Below, in pieces: positions 9,258-18,410 of a DNA stretch of 64,000 nucleotides. Position 1 is the first letter of the stretch. The number at the start of each line of letters is the position of its first letter. The notes below the pieces were generated by a model. It was given only the letters and a program-made list of their open reading frames with translations. It was not told the origin of the DNA and did not search any database. Origin of the DNA: Mucilaginibacter terrenus (GTDB lineage: Bacteria > Bacteroidota > Bacteroidia > Sphingobacteriales > Sphingobacteriaceae); contig NZ_QWDE01000001.1 in the NCBI RefSeq assembly GCF_003432065.1, positions 1,178,001 through 1,242,000 of the forward strand, in the 5' to 3' direction. A program made the translations under genes and the position numbers.

Positions 9258-9312
9258 TATTAAATTCTTTAAGCTTTAAAATAGGGTACTACCCTCCTGC
9301 TTATTGGTCTTT

Positions 9313-10497
9313 TTATTTGCTTTGAGTTGCAGGTTTACCTCCGCCAGCCGGGGCACCTGCGCCTGAAGCTCCTGCTCCTGTTGCAGCCGGAGGAGGGCCA
9401 AGTGTTATCTTACCACCGTCTCTTAACCGCTGGAAACCTTCAGTTACAATTTTATCGCCCGGTTTAACGCCGTCAAGCACAATAACATTAGCCTGTACAC
9501 GCGGGCCTAACGTTACCTTTTGTTGTTTGGCGATAGTATCCTGAGAAATGAATACAAAGTACTCGCCCATTTGCTCAATTACAGCTTTGTAAGGTATCTG
9601 CACTTTATCACCAGATGCCGTGTTAAGTACCTTAAGCACACCGCTCATACCGTCCTTAAGATCATCTTTAGGATTGGGGAACTGTATACGTACTTTAATA
9701 CTTCCGGTCTGATCGCTTACACCACGGTCAATCGCGAACACCTTACCATGATAAGGGTACTCATCTCCATTGGCCATCGTTAACCTAAAAGTAGAATCGC
9801 TGCTTGCTTTTTGAAGTTTGTAAAAGCGATCGATGTCCTGCTCGTTTACTACAACATCAACACCTATAGGGTTGCCTGCAGAGATGGTGTTCAGCAAGGT
9901 TGTACCCGGTGACACCTGTGCGCCTAGCTTTACCTGTGAGATGCCGATACGGCCGGTGAATGGCGCGCGGATGGTAGCATAAGAAAGATCAGTAGCTGCA
10001 GATGCAAGTGCTGCCTGCGCTACGCTCACCTGGCTGCGGCTGGTTTCATAAGCTGCGGTGGCCTGGTCAACAGTTTGGCGGGCAACAGCATCATTTTTCA
10101 ACAGCATGTTATACCTGTCTACGTCTTTTTGTGCTTTTACCAGGTTAGCCTTTGCGCTGGAAACGTTGGCTTGTGCCTGTTCGTAAGCAGCAACATACTT
10201 GCGCCTGTCTATTTCGTACAAAGGTGCTCCTTTTGTAACCACATCACCTTCTTTAAAGAATATGCCGGTGATAAAGCCGCTTACCTGGCTGCGAAGCTCT
10301 ACGGTGTTAATAGCTGTTACTACACCCTGGTAGTTATCATAATAGGTTGCATATGCTTTTTCGGCAGCAACAACGTTTACAGGCGTAGGGGGCGGTGCAG
10401 CCGCGGCAGCATCTTTCTTACTTTTATCACCGCAGGCTGTTACAGCGAGCAACGCAACAGCGGCTAAAAACGAATTGTATTTGTTTATCATGGTCAT
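9313..10497 (-). CDS. RND efflux membrane-fusion (adaptor) lipoprotein (AcrA type)
   Basis: A 394-residue periplasmic adaptor. The lipoprotein signal ends in LAVTAC, so Cys near residue 22 would be acylated and hold the protein to the inner membrane. Next come the biotinyl-lipoyl-like half (LRSQVSGFITGIFFKEGDVVTKGAPLYEID), an alpha-helical hairpin at about residues 100-165, the second lipoyl half (YATIRAPFTGRIG), and beta-barrel domains. The C terminus is a low-complexity Gly/Ala/Pro tail. ATG codons at 10497 and 10491 are both possible. It lies between the TolC-like gene (3-bp gap) and the AcrB-like gene. Confidence 0.93.
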   Translation of the reverse strand: MTMINKYNSFLAAVALLAVTACGDKSKKDAAAAAPPPTPVNVVAAEKAYATYYDNYQGVVTAINTVELRSQVSGFITGIFFKEGDVVTKGAPLYEIDRRKYVAAYEQAQANVSSAKANLVKAQKDVDRYNMLLKNDAVARQTVDQATAAYETSRSQVSVAQAALASAATDLSYATIRAPFTGRIGISQVKLGAQVSPGTTLLNTISAGNPIGVDVVVNEQDIDRFYKLQKASSDSTFRLTMANGDEYPYHGKVFAIDRGVSDQTGSIKVRIQFPNPKDDLKDGMSGVLKVLNTASGDKVQIPYKAVIEQMGEYFVFISQDTIAKQQKVTLGPRVQANVIVLDGVKPGDKIVTEGFQRLRDGGKITLGPPPAATGAGASGAGAPAGGGKPATQSK

Positions 10498-10500
10498 ATT

Positions 10501-11925
10501 CTATTCAAGTGGCAAGGTTCCTAAAGCTCTTTGAAGATCAATTTTTGCTGATAGCAGCTGGAATAACGCGTTGTAGTAATTAAGTTCGGCGGTGCGAAGG
10601 TCGGCCTGAGCAACAATAACATCCAGGTAAGTTTTAATACCCTCACGATATTGCAAATCCACTACCTTATATACATCCTGCGCAAGCTGCACATTTTGGC
10701 TTAGCAGCTGCCAGTTGGTGTAATTGCTTTTATAATTTGCAAGCGCCTGTACATACTCAGTGTTAATGGCATTGCGGGTATTTTCAAGGTCAAGATCTGT
10801 ACGTTTAACCTGCAAGCGGGCCTTGCTTAAGTTTTGTAACCTTTTTGTACCGGTAAAAATTGGAATGTTTAATGAGAGGCCAACGTAAGATGTTGGGTAT
10901 CCTTTATCGTACAAACCACTAAAGCTATCATTAAAGTAAGCAAGGCTATAAGCGCCTACAGCAGATAATGAAGGCAGGAAACCCCAACGGTAATAAGACA
11001 CATTAAGGTTTTGCAGGCTTTTAGTGCTTTCTAACAAACGGTATTCAACCCGGTTGCCGTAATTCAACATCTGAGTAGTGTCTGCCACCGCTTCGTTTTG
11101 GAGTCGTGCAGAATCATACGACAGTACTATCTGTCTGTTCGGGTCGAAACCCATCGTTTGTTTTAGGAAAGCAGTTTTACTTTTGATAGCTTCCTGAGTT
11201 TGCTTTTGTGATGCGAGGGCGTTGTTTAAGGCGATAGTTGCCTGTTTATAATCTGTTTTATCAACCACACCTGCCTGGTAGCGCGAGTAAGCATCCTTTA
11301 AACTGCGGCGAAGCCGTACAATATCTTCCTTAATAATATCCAGTTGGCGCTGAGAAAGCAACACATCGTAAAACGCCTTACTTACATCAGATACCAGGTC
11401 TATTTTGTTGCTCTCGGTATTTTGCTTGTAGTACTGCCTTGAGTATTTAGATGCACGCGACGCCAGCAACACATCATTATTATATATAGTTTGACTAGCC
11501 GATACGCCAAGTGTAGATACATTTTTAGCTATGGCCAGGTTCTGCTGTGAAGTGCCGGTGCCTGTTCCTCCCGTGCCTGTACCACCTGTGCCGGTTCCAC
11601 CGGTACCAGTACCGCCAGTGCCGGTACCAACACCTGTTGCCACACCGCCACCAATGATGTTGGGACGCTGAAAATAATGCTGAACACTATTGCTGCTGTT
11701 CACCTGCGGCAGCCATCCCGACAAACCTATACGGATGTCGCGCTCGTTGATCTGCTCATCAATATATGCCTGCTTTAGTACAGGCTGGTTGCGCAGCGCG
11801 TACTGTACACTTTGTTTTAATGTTACAATAGCTACTCCCGTATCAACTGAGGAACTTTGAGCAAATACCGCAATTGGTAAAAAAAATAGTATATTAGTAA
11901 GGTATAGAAAGCAGAATTTTTTCAT
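10501..11925 (-). CDS. TolC-like outer-membrane efflux channel with an internal Gly-Thr repeat
   Basis: A 474-residue TolC-family protein with signal peptide MKKFCFLYLTNILFFLPIAVFAQS. The two outer-membrane efflux repeats show long amphipathic helices (ALRNQPVLKQAYIDEQINERDIRIG and VKRTDLDLENTRNAINTEYVQ). It forms the exit duct for the pump encoded downstream. An unusual insert of repeated Gly-Thr-Gly-Gly-Thr units lies at about residues 96-125, encoded by a 15-bp tandem repeat, at a point where TolC relatives have a variable surface loop. It is first in the operon. The frame is open to 11955, but the ATG at 11925 begins the signal peptide. Confidence 0.9.
   Translation of the reverse strand: MKKFCFLYLTNILFFLPIAVFAQSSSVDTGVAIVTLKQSVQYALRNQPVLKQAYIDEQINERDIRIGLSGWLPQVNSSNSVQHYFQRPNIIGGGVATGVGTGTGGTGTGGTGTGGTGTGGTGTGTSQQNLAIAKNVSTLGVSASQTIYNNDVLLASRASKYSRQYYKQNTESNKIDLVSDVSKAFYDVLLSQRQLDIIKEDIVRLRRSLKDAYSRYQAGVVDKTDYKQATIALNNALASQKQTQEAIKSKTAFLKQTMGFDPNRQIVLSYDSARLQNEAVADTTQMLNYGNRVEYRLLESTKSLQNLNVSYYRWGFLPSLSAVGAYSLAYFNDSFSGLYDKGYPTSYVGLSLNIPIFTGTKRLQNLSKARLQVKRTDLDLENTRNAINTEYVQALANYKSNYTNWQLLSQNVQLAQDVYKVVDLQYREGIKTYLDVIVAQADLRTAELNYYNALFQLLSAKIDLQRALGTLPLE
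11558..11629 (-). repeat. 15-bp in-frame tandem repeat inside the TolC-like gene
   Basis: Four full units and most of a fifth (units at 11558, 11573, 11588, 11603 and 11618), such as GTGCCTGTACCACCT, encode Gly-Thr-Gly-Gly-Thr on the minus strand. Units have drifted mainly at third codon positions, so the protein repeat is kept. Changes in copy number would keep the frame. Confidence 0.8.
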
Positions 11926-12279
11926 AGAGGAATACAGTTCGAATATTACAACCAAAATAGGGACCGAAAGTTCCCATTGATTTTTGATTTATTAAGTATA
12001 GCGCTGCGAAGATGAAACAATTATAAAACAATATAAAGTTGGCAACAGAATTTTTACTTAGTAAAGATATTTAGGCTTAAAACAGCATAATTGTTCATCT
12101 TTTTGAGAGAAATTGAAAATTGGTGACATTGATTAAATAAAAATTTAATTAATTTGCCTGATGAAGTAGTATGCCGTGGCGTGGCTTGAATGAAATGTGT
12201 GTAAATTTTTTTGCATGTTGTATGCCCGAGTTTTGCTTATTCATGGTATTTTTACAAAAATTTAAAGAAGTGTTAATAA
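11926..12279. other. AT-rich intergenic region between the efflux operon and spt
   Basis: About 350 bp between divergent start codons. It holds the promoters of both units. I could not place a clear TAnnTTTG with a -33 partner; CTATTTTGG near 11952-11960 (minus strand) is the nearest for the efflux operon. No ORF or RNA fold stands out. Confidence 0.5.
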
Positions 12280-13485
<1,206 letters not shown>

Positions 13486-13556
13486 CCAATTATCAACTGT
13501 CTGTAAAAGCCCTGCTTCTGTTCATTGCCCCCGCTGTGTCCCGGAGTTAATCTCTC

Positions 13557-14678
13557 ATGATGAAAAAAATAGTCCCGGTTCAATCAAAAAAAGAGCTTGC
13601 TTCTTTTATTGATTTTCCGCATGAATTGTACAAAAACGATCCAAACTACGTACCGGAATTATTTATAGCTCAAAAGGATTTGCTAACCACGCACCCTTTT
13701 CACAAGCACTCATCGCTGCAAACATTTTTGGCTTATGACGGAGACAAGATAGTTGGCCGTATTGCCGCTATTTACAACACCAATCATAACAAATTCAACA
13801 ATGTTAACGATGGCTTTTTCGGCTTTTTTGATTGTGAGAACAACCAGGAAACTGCCGATCTGCTGTTAACTACTGCGGCTAACTGGGTTAAAGAAAAAGG
13901 TGCTACTAAGTTAGTAGGCCCGGTAAACCCATCTACCAACGAAACCTGCGGGCTTTTGATCAAAGGTTTTGATAAGCCGCCGGTTGTTATGATGCCGTAC
14001 AACCCCCAGTATTATGTTACGCTGCTAGAGCAAGCAGGTTTACAGAAACAGACAGACTTACTAGCCTGGTACTGGGAAGGCGGAAATTACAATGATAAAT
14101 CGTTACAGATGCTAGACAGGCTGCAGGAACGCCTGACACGCAATAGCGGCATTACTATACGAAAAATAAACCTTAAAAAATTTAAACAGGAAGCTGATGC
14201 CTTGCGTGATGTATACAACAAGGCATGGGATAAGAACCTTGGTTTCTTCCCGATGACCAACGAGGAATTTGATTATACCGCTAAAGATCTTAAGATGATA
14301 CTTGACCCCGATTTCGCGCTTGTTGCTGAGCAGAATGGGAAGATAGTAGGTTTTGGTGTTGCCATACCAGACATCAACCAAATACTAAAAACAATAAAAA
14401 AAGGTCGCTTATTGCCTACCGGTATTTTTAAGCTCCTGTTGAATAAAAGTAAGATACAAGGTATCCGTATTATGCTTCTAGGAGTTATAGACGGGTATCG
14501 CAAGATGGGCATAGAGGCTTGCCTTTATGGTAGCATTATAAAAGAATACCGCCGTAAGGGCTTGAAATATGCAGAAGCATCATGGACGCTTGAAAAAAAC
14601 GACATGGTCAACCGCGCTATCGAGGCAATTGGCGGCGATCAATACAAAACATACAGGATTTACGAAAAGGAAATATAA
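13557..14678 (+). CDS. GNAT-fold acyltransferase next to spt, candidate bacterial ceramide synthase
   Basis: A 373-residue protein with an N-terminal segment FIDFPHELYKNDPNYVPEL and two GNAT-like halves (FLAYDGDKIVGRIAAIYN and FALVAEQNGKIVGFGVAIPD). Around residues 120-140 is the conserved VGPVNPSTNETCGLL. Known: in Caulobacter the N-acyltransferase that makes bacterial ceramide is a GNAT-annotated protein encoded near spt. Inferred: this protein N-acylates the sphingoid base made by the upstream enzyme. No membrane segment is evident. ATGs at 13557 and 13560 are equivalent. The closeness to spt indicates one transcript. An unrelated acetyltransferase role is not excluded. Confidence 0.65.
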   Translation: MMKKIVPVQSKKELASFIDFPHELYKNDPNYVPELFIAQKDLLTTHPFHKHSSLQTFLAYDGDKIVGRIAAIYNTNHNKFNNVNDGFFGFFDCENNQETADLLLTTAANWVKEKGATKLVGPVNPSTNETCGLLIKGFDKPPVVMMPYNPQYYVTLLEQAGLQKQTDLLAWYWEGGNYNDKSLQMLDRLQERLTRNSGITIRKINLKKFKQEADALRDVYNKAWDKNLGFFPMTNEEFDYTAKDLKMILDPDFALVAEQNGKIVGFGVAIPDINQILKTIKKGRLLPTGIFKLLLNKSKIQGIRIMLLGVIDGYRKMGIEACLYGSIIKEYRRKGLKYAEASWTLEKNDMVNRAIEAIGGDQYKTYRIYEKEI

Positions 14679-14986
14679 GATAACCTATCTCTGAACAAGA
14701 GGAACAGAGCAAGATACAAGTGCAATGCCCCAGGAATACCAAGCCCTTGCACCAAAGCAGTTCAAATTGTATATTTTAGTTTCATCTGCCTGTAAACTTT
14801 GTAAATAATACTGTCGGCTTGAAGGTAAAAACGAGTTCTTTGCGCCGCAGACCGGGCAACTAAAACCGGCTACACATCAGACATGGCTTAGACCATTATG
14901 AAAAACAAGAAAATGATAACTATCGTGGGTTGCTTCTTCAGCCGGCTTAGGATAGTTTCATTATACATTTAACACTAATTACGATA
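14679..14986 (+). other. Intergenic leader before the inositol-phosphate synthase gene
   Basis: About 300 bp without a long ORF. A 24-codon frame opens with ATG at 14898 and ends at 14972, 14 bp before the next gene; its product has a basic start and a hydrophobic tail (RIVSLYI). It could be a leader peptide or chance. I found no convincing promoter box or riboswitch fold. Confidence 0.35.
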
Positions 14987-16315
14987 ATGAAGATCAACAT
15001 TAAACCTGCCGAAGGTAAACTAGGTATTTTAATACCAGGTTTAGGAGCGGTAGCTACAACCCTGATTGCCGGCGTTGAAGCCGTTAAGAAAGGCATTTCT
15101 CAGCCTGTGGGTTCACTTACACAAATGGGAAGCATCCGTTTAGGAAAAAGGACTGAGAACCGTCACCCGAAGATCAAAGACTTTGTGCCTTTGGCTAAGT
15201 TAGAAGACATTGTTTTTGGTGGTTGGGACGTATATGAAGATAACGTGTACGAAGCGGCAATGAACGCAAAAGTACTTGAGCCAACATTATTGAACCAGGT
15301 ACGTGAAGGCTTAGAATCTATTAAACCGATGAAAGCCGCGTTTGATAAGAACTATGCTAAAAACCTGGATGGCACCCACGTTAAAACCGGTACCCGCCAG
15401 GAACTTGCTGAGCAGGTGATGGAAGACATCAAGAACTTTAAAGAGCAGAACGGACTTGACCGTGTGGTATTAGTTTGGTGCGGTTCTACGGAAGTTTACT
15501 TTGAAGGTTCGGAAATACACGAAACCCTTGCTGCTTTCGAGCAGGCATTAAAGGACGATGACAAACGCATTGCTCCTAGTATGATCTACGCATATGCTGC
15601 TTTAAAGCTGGGTGTACCATTTTCTAATGGCGCTCCTAACCTTACGGTGGATATCCCTGCGATGATCGAGCTGTCTAAGTTAACACAAACTCCTATTGCA
15701 GGTAAAGACTTCAAGACCGGTCAAACTTTAATGAAGACCGTTTTGGCTCCGGGCCTTGCTGCACGCGCATTGGGCGTACACGGCTGGTTCTCTACCAATA
15801 TTTTGGGTAACCGTGATGGTTTGGTGTTAGACGATCCGGATAACTTTAAAACTAAGGAAGTTTCGAAACTTGGCGTATTGGAAGATATCCTTCGCCCTGA
15901 TGAGAACCCTGAGTTGTATGGTGAGATCTTCCACAAGATCCGTATCAACTACTACCCTCCTCATGGTGATAACAAAGAAAGCTGGGACAACATCGACATT
16001 TTTGGCTGGTTAGGCTACAAAATGCAGATAAAGATCAACTTCCTTTGCCGTGACTCTATCCTTGCAGCGCCTATTGCTTTGGATCTTGCTATTTTCAGCG
16101 ATATGGCTAAACGTGCAGGCATGAGCGGTATACAGGAGTGGTTATCATTCTACCTGAAGTCGCCTCAAACTGCACCTGGTTTACACGCAGAAAACGACAT
16201 CTTCAAACAGTTGATAAAACTGGAAAACACCCTGCGTTACCTGATGGGTGAAGACCTTATCACGCACCTTGGTCTTGATTACTACGATGACATGTTTGCA
16301 GGTCAGCAACAGTAA
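14987..16315 (+). CDS. ino1: Myo-inositol-1-phosphate synthase
   Basis: A 442-residue member of the myo-inositol-phosphate synthase family. It would convert glucose-6-phosphate to 1L-myo-inositol-1-phosphate through NAD-dependent internal oxidation and reduction. The N-terminal Rossmann start is GKLGILIPGLGAVATTLIAGV. VVLVWCGSTEVYFEG, SNGAPNLTVDIPAM, AGKDFKTGQTLMKT (substrate/catalytic lysines) and GWFSTNILGNRDGLVLDDP are typical of the bacterial/archaeal-length enzymes. In this locus the product would feed the CDP-alcohol phosphotransferase at 20987. A strong bidirectional terminator follows, so the gene ends its transcription unit. Confidence 0.95.
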   Translation: MKINIKPAEGKLGILIPGLGAVATTLIAGVEAVKKGISQPVGSLTQMGSIRLGKRTENRHPKIKDFVPLAKLEDIVFGGWDVYEDNVYEAAMNAKVLEPTLLNQVREGLESIKPMKAAFDKNYAKNLDGTHVKTGTRQELAEQVMEDIKNFKEQNGLDRVVLVWCGSTEVYFEGSEIHETLAAFEQALKDDDKRIAPSMIYAYAALKLGVPFSNGAPNLTVDIPAMIELSKLTQTPIAGKDFKTGQTLMKTVLAPGLAARALGVHGWFSTNILGNRDGLVLDDPDNFKTKEVSKLGVLEDILRPDENPELYGEIFHKIRINYYPPHGDNKESWDNIDIFGWLGYKMQIKINFLCRDSILAAPIALDLAIFSDMAKRAGMSGIQEWLSFYLKSPQTAPGLHAENDIFKQLIKLENTLRYLMGEDLITHLGLDYYDDMFAGQQQ

Positions 16316-16333
16316 CATTACATCTCTACAATA

Positions 16334-16369
16334 ACAAATAAAGCCGGGTAAATACCCGGCTTTATTTGT
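16334..16369. terminator. Bidirectional terminator between ino1 and arsC
   Basis: A 17-bp perfect inverted repeat (16334-16350 with 16353-16369) has its GCCGGGTA core flanked by A-rich and T-rich arms. It lies between convergent stop codons at 16315 and 16387. Confidence 0.9.
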
Positions 16370-16386
16370 TTAAAACGTTTATTAGG

Positions 16387-16809
16387 TCAGCTATCTTTCA
16401 GGTTTTCGTTCACAAAGTTTTGAATATAATTTCTGATCATCTCCCTTACTATTCTGAATTGTTCCATAATCTCCTCTTCAGTTCCCGTCGCTTTTGCCGG
16501 GTCCGGAAAATTGTAATGCAACCTGACAGCATTCGACGGGAAGTAAGGGCAGCTTTCTTTAGCTTTATCGCAAACAGTGATTACAAAGTCGAACGGGATG
16601 TTTAAATACTCATTCACATTGTTTGACGTATAATCGCTAATATCTACGCCGTCTCGCTTCATAATTTCTATTGCTCTAGGATTAACACCATGTGTTTCGA
16701 TGCCTGCGCTATAGATACTTGCTTTTCCTTTTGTAAAATGGCGCAGGTAGCCATCGGCTATTTGGCTACGGCAACTATTACCTGTACATAATACTAGTAT
16801 ATTCTTCAT
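16387..16809 (-). CDS. arsC: Arsenate reductase, thioredoxin-coupled LMW-phosphatase type
   Basis: A 140-residue protein of the low-molecular-weight tyrosine-phosphatase fold. The catalytic loop CTGNSCRS starts at C8 (CX5R). A redox relay C80 and C87 lies in ITVCDKAKESCPYFP, and a catalytic Asp is in NFPDPAKATG (D103). Cys spacing is that of the Staphylococcus type of ArsC, which reduces arsenate to arsenite using thioredoxin. It is the last gene of the minus-strand arsR-arsM-arsC cassette, 12 bp after arsM. A protein tyrosine phosphatase is unlikely given the C80/C87 pair and the neighbours. Confidence 0.92.
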   Translation of the reverse strand: MKNILVLCTGNSCRSQIADGYLRHFTKGKASIYSAGIETHGVNPRAIEIMKRDGVDISDYTSNNVNEYLNIPFDFVITVCDKAKESCPYFPSNAVRLHYNFPDPAKATGTEEEIMEQFRIVREMIRNYIQNFVNENLKDS

Positions 16810-16821
16810 TTGATTATCAAG

Positions 16822-17667
16822 TTAACTGCAACAACCGGGTGCACAGCAGGCTTGGGATTCTGTTGGCTTTTGAGCAAACACTGTCACACTGAAAATACCT
16901 GTACTTCCTCCTTTGAATGCAGACAGTTCCTGTTCATTCAGATATTTAGTTAAGATATCATCCGGGATAATGATCGGTTTTTCTTTCTGTACCGTCATAC
17001 CTGTGAAACCGTTAGCAACAATCAAATCGAGATAGGTATTTTTCTGGATAGCACCAGACACACAACCTGCATACATCTCAGCGTCGCGCCTTAATGCTTC
17101 GGGCAGATCTCCTACCAAAACCACATCAGATATACTAAAATGTCCTCCTGGTTTCAGCACACGATAAATCTCCTTGAAAACGCCGTCTTTATTTGGAACC
17201 AGGTTAAGCACACAATTGCTTACAACAACATCGGCAATGTTAGAGGTTACGGGCATTTTCTCAATGTCACCCTGCCTGAACTCAACATTATTAAAGCCCA
17301 GCTTTTCTGCATTGGCACGTGCTTTATCAATCATAGCGGGAGTAAAATCTATTCCAATTATCTTGCCTGTTTCCCCTGCTTCCGCTCGGGCCACAAAACA
17401 ATCGTTACCAGCGCCGCTCCCAAGGTCGATAACCACATCCCCCTTCTTTATCAATGCAAATTGTGTGGGCAATCCACACCCAAGCCCCAAGTCTGCTTCA
17501 GCATTGTAGCCAGCTACCTGCGTGTAGTCGTCCGTCATAATGTTGTATACTTCCGTGGAACATCCTCCGGCACCACAACAAGACGATTGATTGGTTTCCT
17601 TGTCCTGTAAAGCAATTTCGCTATACTTCTGCCTTACAATTTCTTTTAATTCCTGATCTGTTTCCAT
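16822..17667 (-). CDS. arsM: Arsenite S-adenosylmethionine methyltransferase
   Basis: A 281-residue class I SAM methyltransferase. The SAM-binding motif is VIDLGSGAGNDCFVA at about residues 79-93. The three arsenite-binding cysteines expected for ArsM are C64 (GLGCGLP), C152 (VSNCVLNL) and C202 (YAGCVSGA). Extra cysteine clusters lie at both ends (SSCCGAGGC near residue 30 and QACCAPGCC at the C terminus) and may bind metalloid. The enzyme methylates arsenite, finally to volatile species. An ArsR-type palindrome lies in the 39-bp spacer upstream, so the gene may be controlled separately from arsR. Confidence 0.92.
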   Translation of the reverse strand: METDQELKEIVRQKYSEIALQDKETNQSSCCGAGGCSTEVYNIMTDDYTQVAGYNAEADLGLGCGLPTQFALIKKGDVVIDLGSGAGNDCFVARAEAGETGKIIGIDFTPAMIDKARANAEKLGFNNVEFRQGDIEKMPVTSNIADVVVSNCVLNLVPNKDGVFKEIYRVLKPGGHFSISDVVLVGDLPEALRRDAEMYAGCVSGAIQKNTYLDLIVANGFTGMTVQKEKPIIIPDDILTKYLNEQELSAFKGGSTGIFSVTVFAQKPTESQACCAPGCCS

Positions 17668-17671
17668 ATTT

Positions 17672-17687
17672 ATTGTAATATTACGAT
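17672..17687. promoter_or_regulatory. Putative ArsR operator upstream of arsM
   Basis: ATTGTAATATTACGAT is a 16-bp palindrome with one mismatched pair, situated in the arsR-arsM spacer. It shares AATATTACGAT with the site at 18039-18054. Confidence 0.65.
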
Positions 17688-17706
17688 TGATTTTATGAAA
17701 TAAAAA

Positions 17707-18036
17707 TTAACAACAAGTGCCGCTTTCCTGATAAGAAGAAAACAGCACATTAAATTTCTCCTGAAGGTTCTTCCATGCTTTTGGTTCGATGCAATAACAA
17801 ACACTTACACCTTCAATAGTCCCTTGTATAAGGCCGGCGTTTTTTAGCTCTTTTAAGTGCTGTGAAATAGTTGCCTGTGCTAAACCCAATTCAGTGACCA
17901 GGTCGCCGCATATGCAGGCATTAGCTTTAATTAGTTCTTGCAGAATGGCAATACGTGCCGGGTGGGCAATAGCTTTTAACTGAACAGCCAATTGGTTCTG
18001 CTCATTAGTATACATCTCGGTTTTAGTCACTCCCAT
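17707..18036 (-). CDS. arsR: ArsR-family arsenic-responsive repressor
   Basis: A 109-residue winged-helix repressor with helix-turn-helix LAQATISQHLKELKNAGLI and wing GTIEGVSVCYCIEP. Candidate metalloid ligands are C41 and C43 (ACICGDLV, the position of the ELCVCDL motif of classical ArsR), C80/C82 in the wing, and a C-terminal Cys pair. Binding of arsenite should release DNA and switch on the cassette. The frame opens with TTG at 18045 inside the operator; ATG at 18036 is the likely start and ATG at 18015 an alternative. The operator directly upstream suggests autoregulation. Confidence 0.9.
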   Translation of the reverse strand: MGVTKTEMYTNEQNQLAVQLKAIAHPARIAILQELIKANACICGDLVTELGLAQATISQHLKELKNAGLIQGTIEGVSVCYCIEPKAWKNLQEKFNVLFSSYQESGTCC

Positions 18037-18038
18037 AC

Positions 18039-18054
18039 ATCGCAATATTACGAT
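18039..18054. promoter_or_regulatory. Putative ArsR operator upstream of arsR
   Basis: ATCGCAATATTACGAT is a near-palindrome that ends 3 bp before the arsR ATG on the minus strand. It differs from the arsM site at 17672-17687 at two positions. Confidence 0.65.
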
Positions 18055-18229
18055 AAATAGTTGAGATACAAGTTTATTTTGTATTTAACTTACTACTCTC
18101 CAATTTTTATCGTACATGGTAACAATTACCAACCTAGCACGTCTACATCAGCAATAAGCTACATTATTTAATACAAAAGATGAGATCACAAACTACAATT
18201 TTGGTTCCACCGGAGTTAAAATCAACAAC

Positions 18230-18281
18230 TACATTTGACTTTTTGACCACAATAGTCTGTAGCGAATTTTTGCTACATTTG
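18230..18281 (+). promoter_or_regulatory. Two -7-like boxes upstream of the DUF5686/inositol-lipid operon
   Basis: CTACATTTG occurs twice, with the TACATTTG cores at 18230-18237 and 18274-18281. Both fit TAnnTTTG but lack a TTTG at the usual 19-21 bp upstream. The rest of 18055-18410 shows no ORF. The leader of the operon would be 125-170 nt. Confidence 0.35.
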
Positions 18282-18410
18282 CACCTTAAGTAGCAGGCAA
18301 ATTCCAAATTATCACTAGCTACTTATTATCAATAGCAGTAAATTAAAATTATCCCCATTAAGTTAAATTATTAGCCAGTTAGGTTGTATCCGCCAACAGC
18401 AAGTTTATAA

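Noticed and set aside
11558..11629. CRISPR-like or mobile repeat
   Set aside because: The 15-bp units are directly adjacent without spacers and encode a Gly-Thr repeat in frame within the TolC-like gene.
16366..17610. Plus-strand frames opposite arsC and arsM
   Set aside because: They are antisense to well-supported genes and show no recognisable protein features.
18037..18410. Hidden gene or riboswitch between arsR and DUF5686
   Set aside because: No ORF of note and no consistent fold; only an operator and two TACATTTG boxes are visible.
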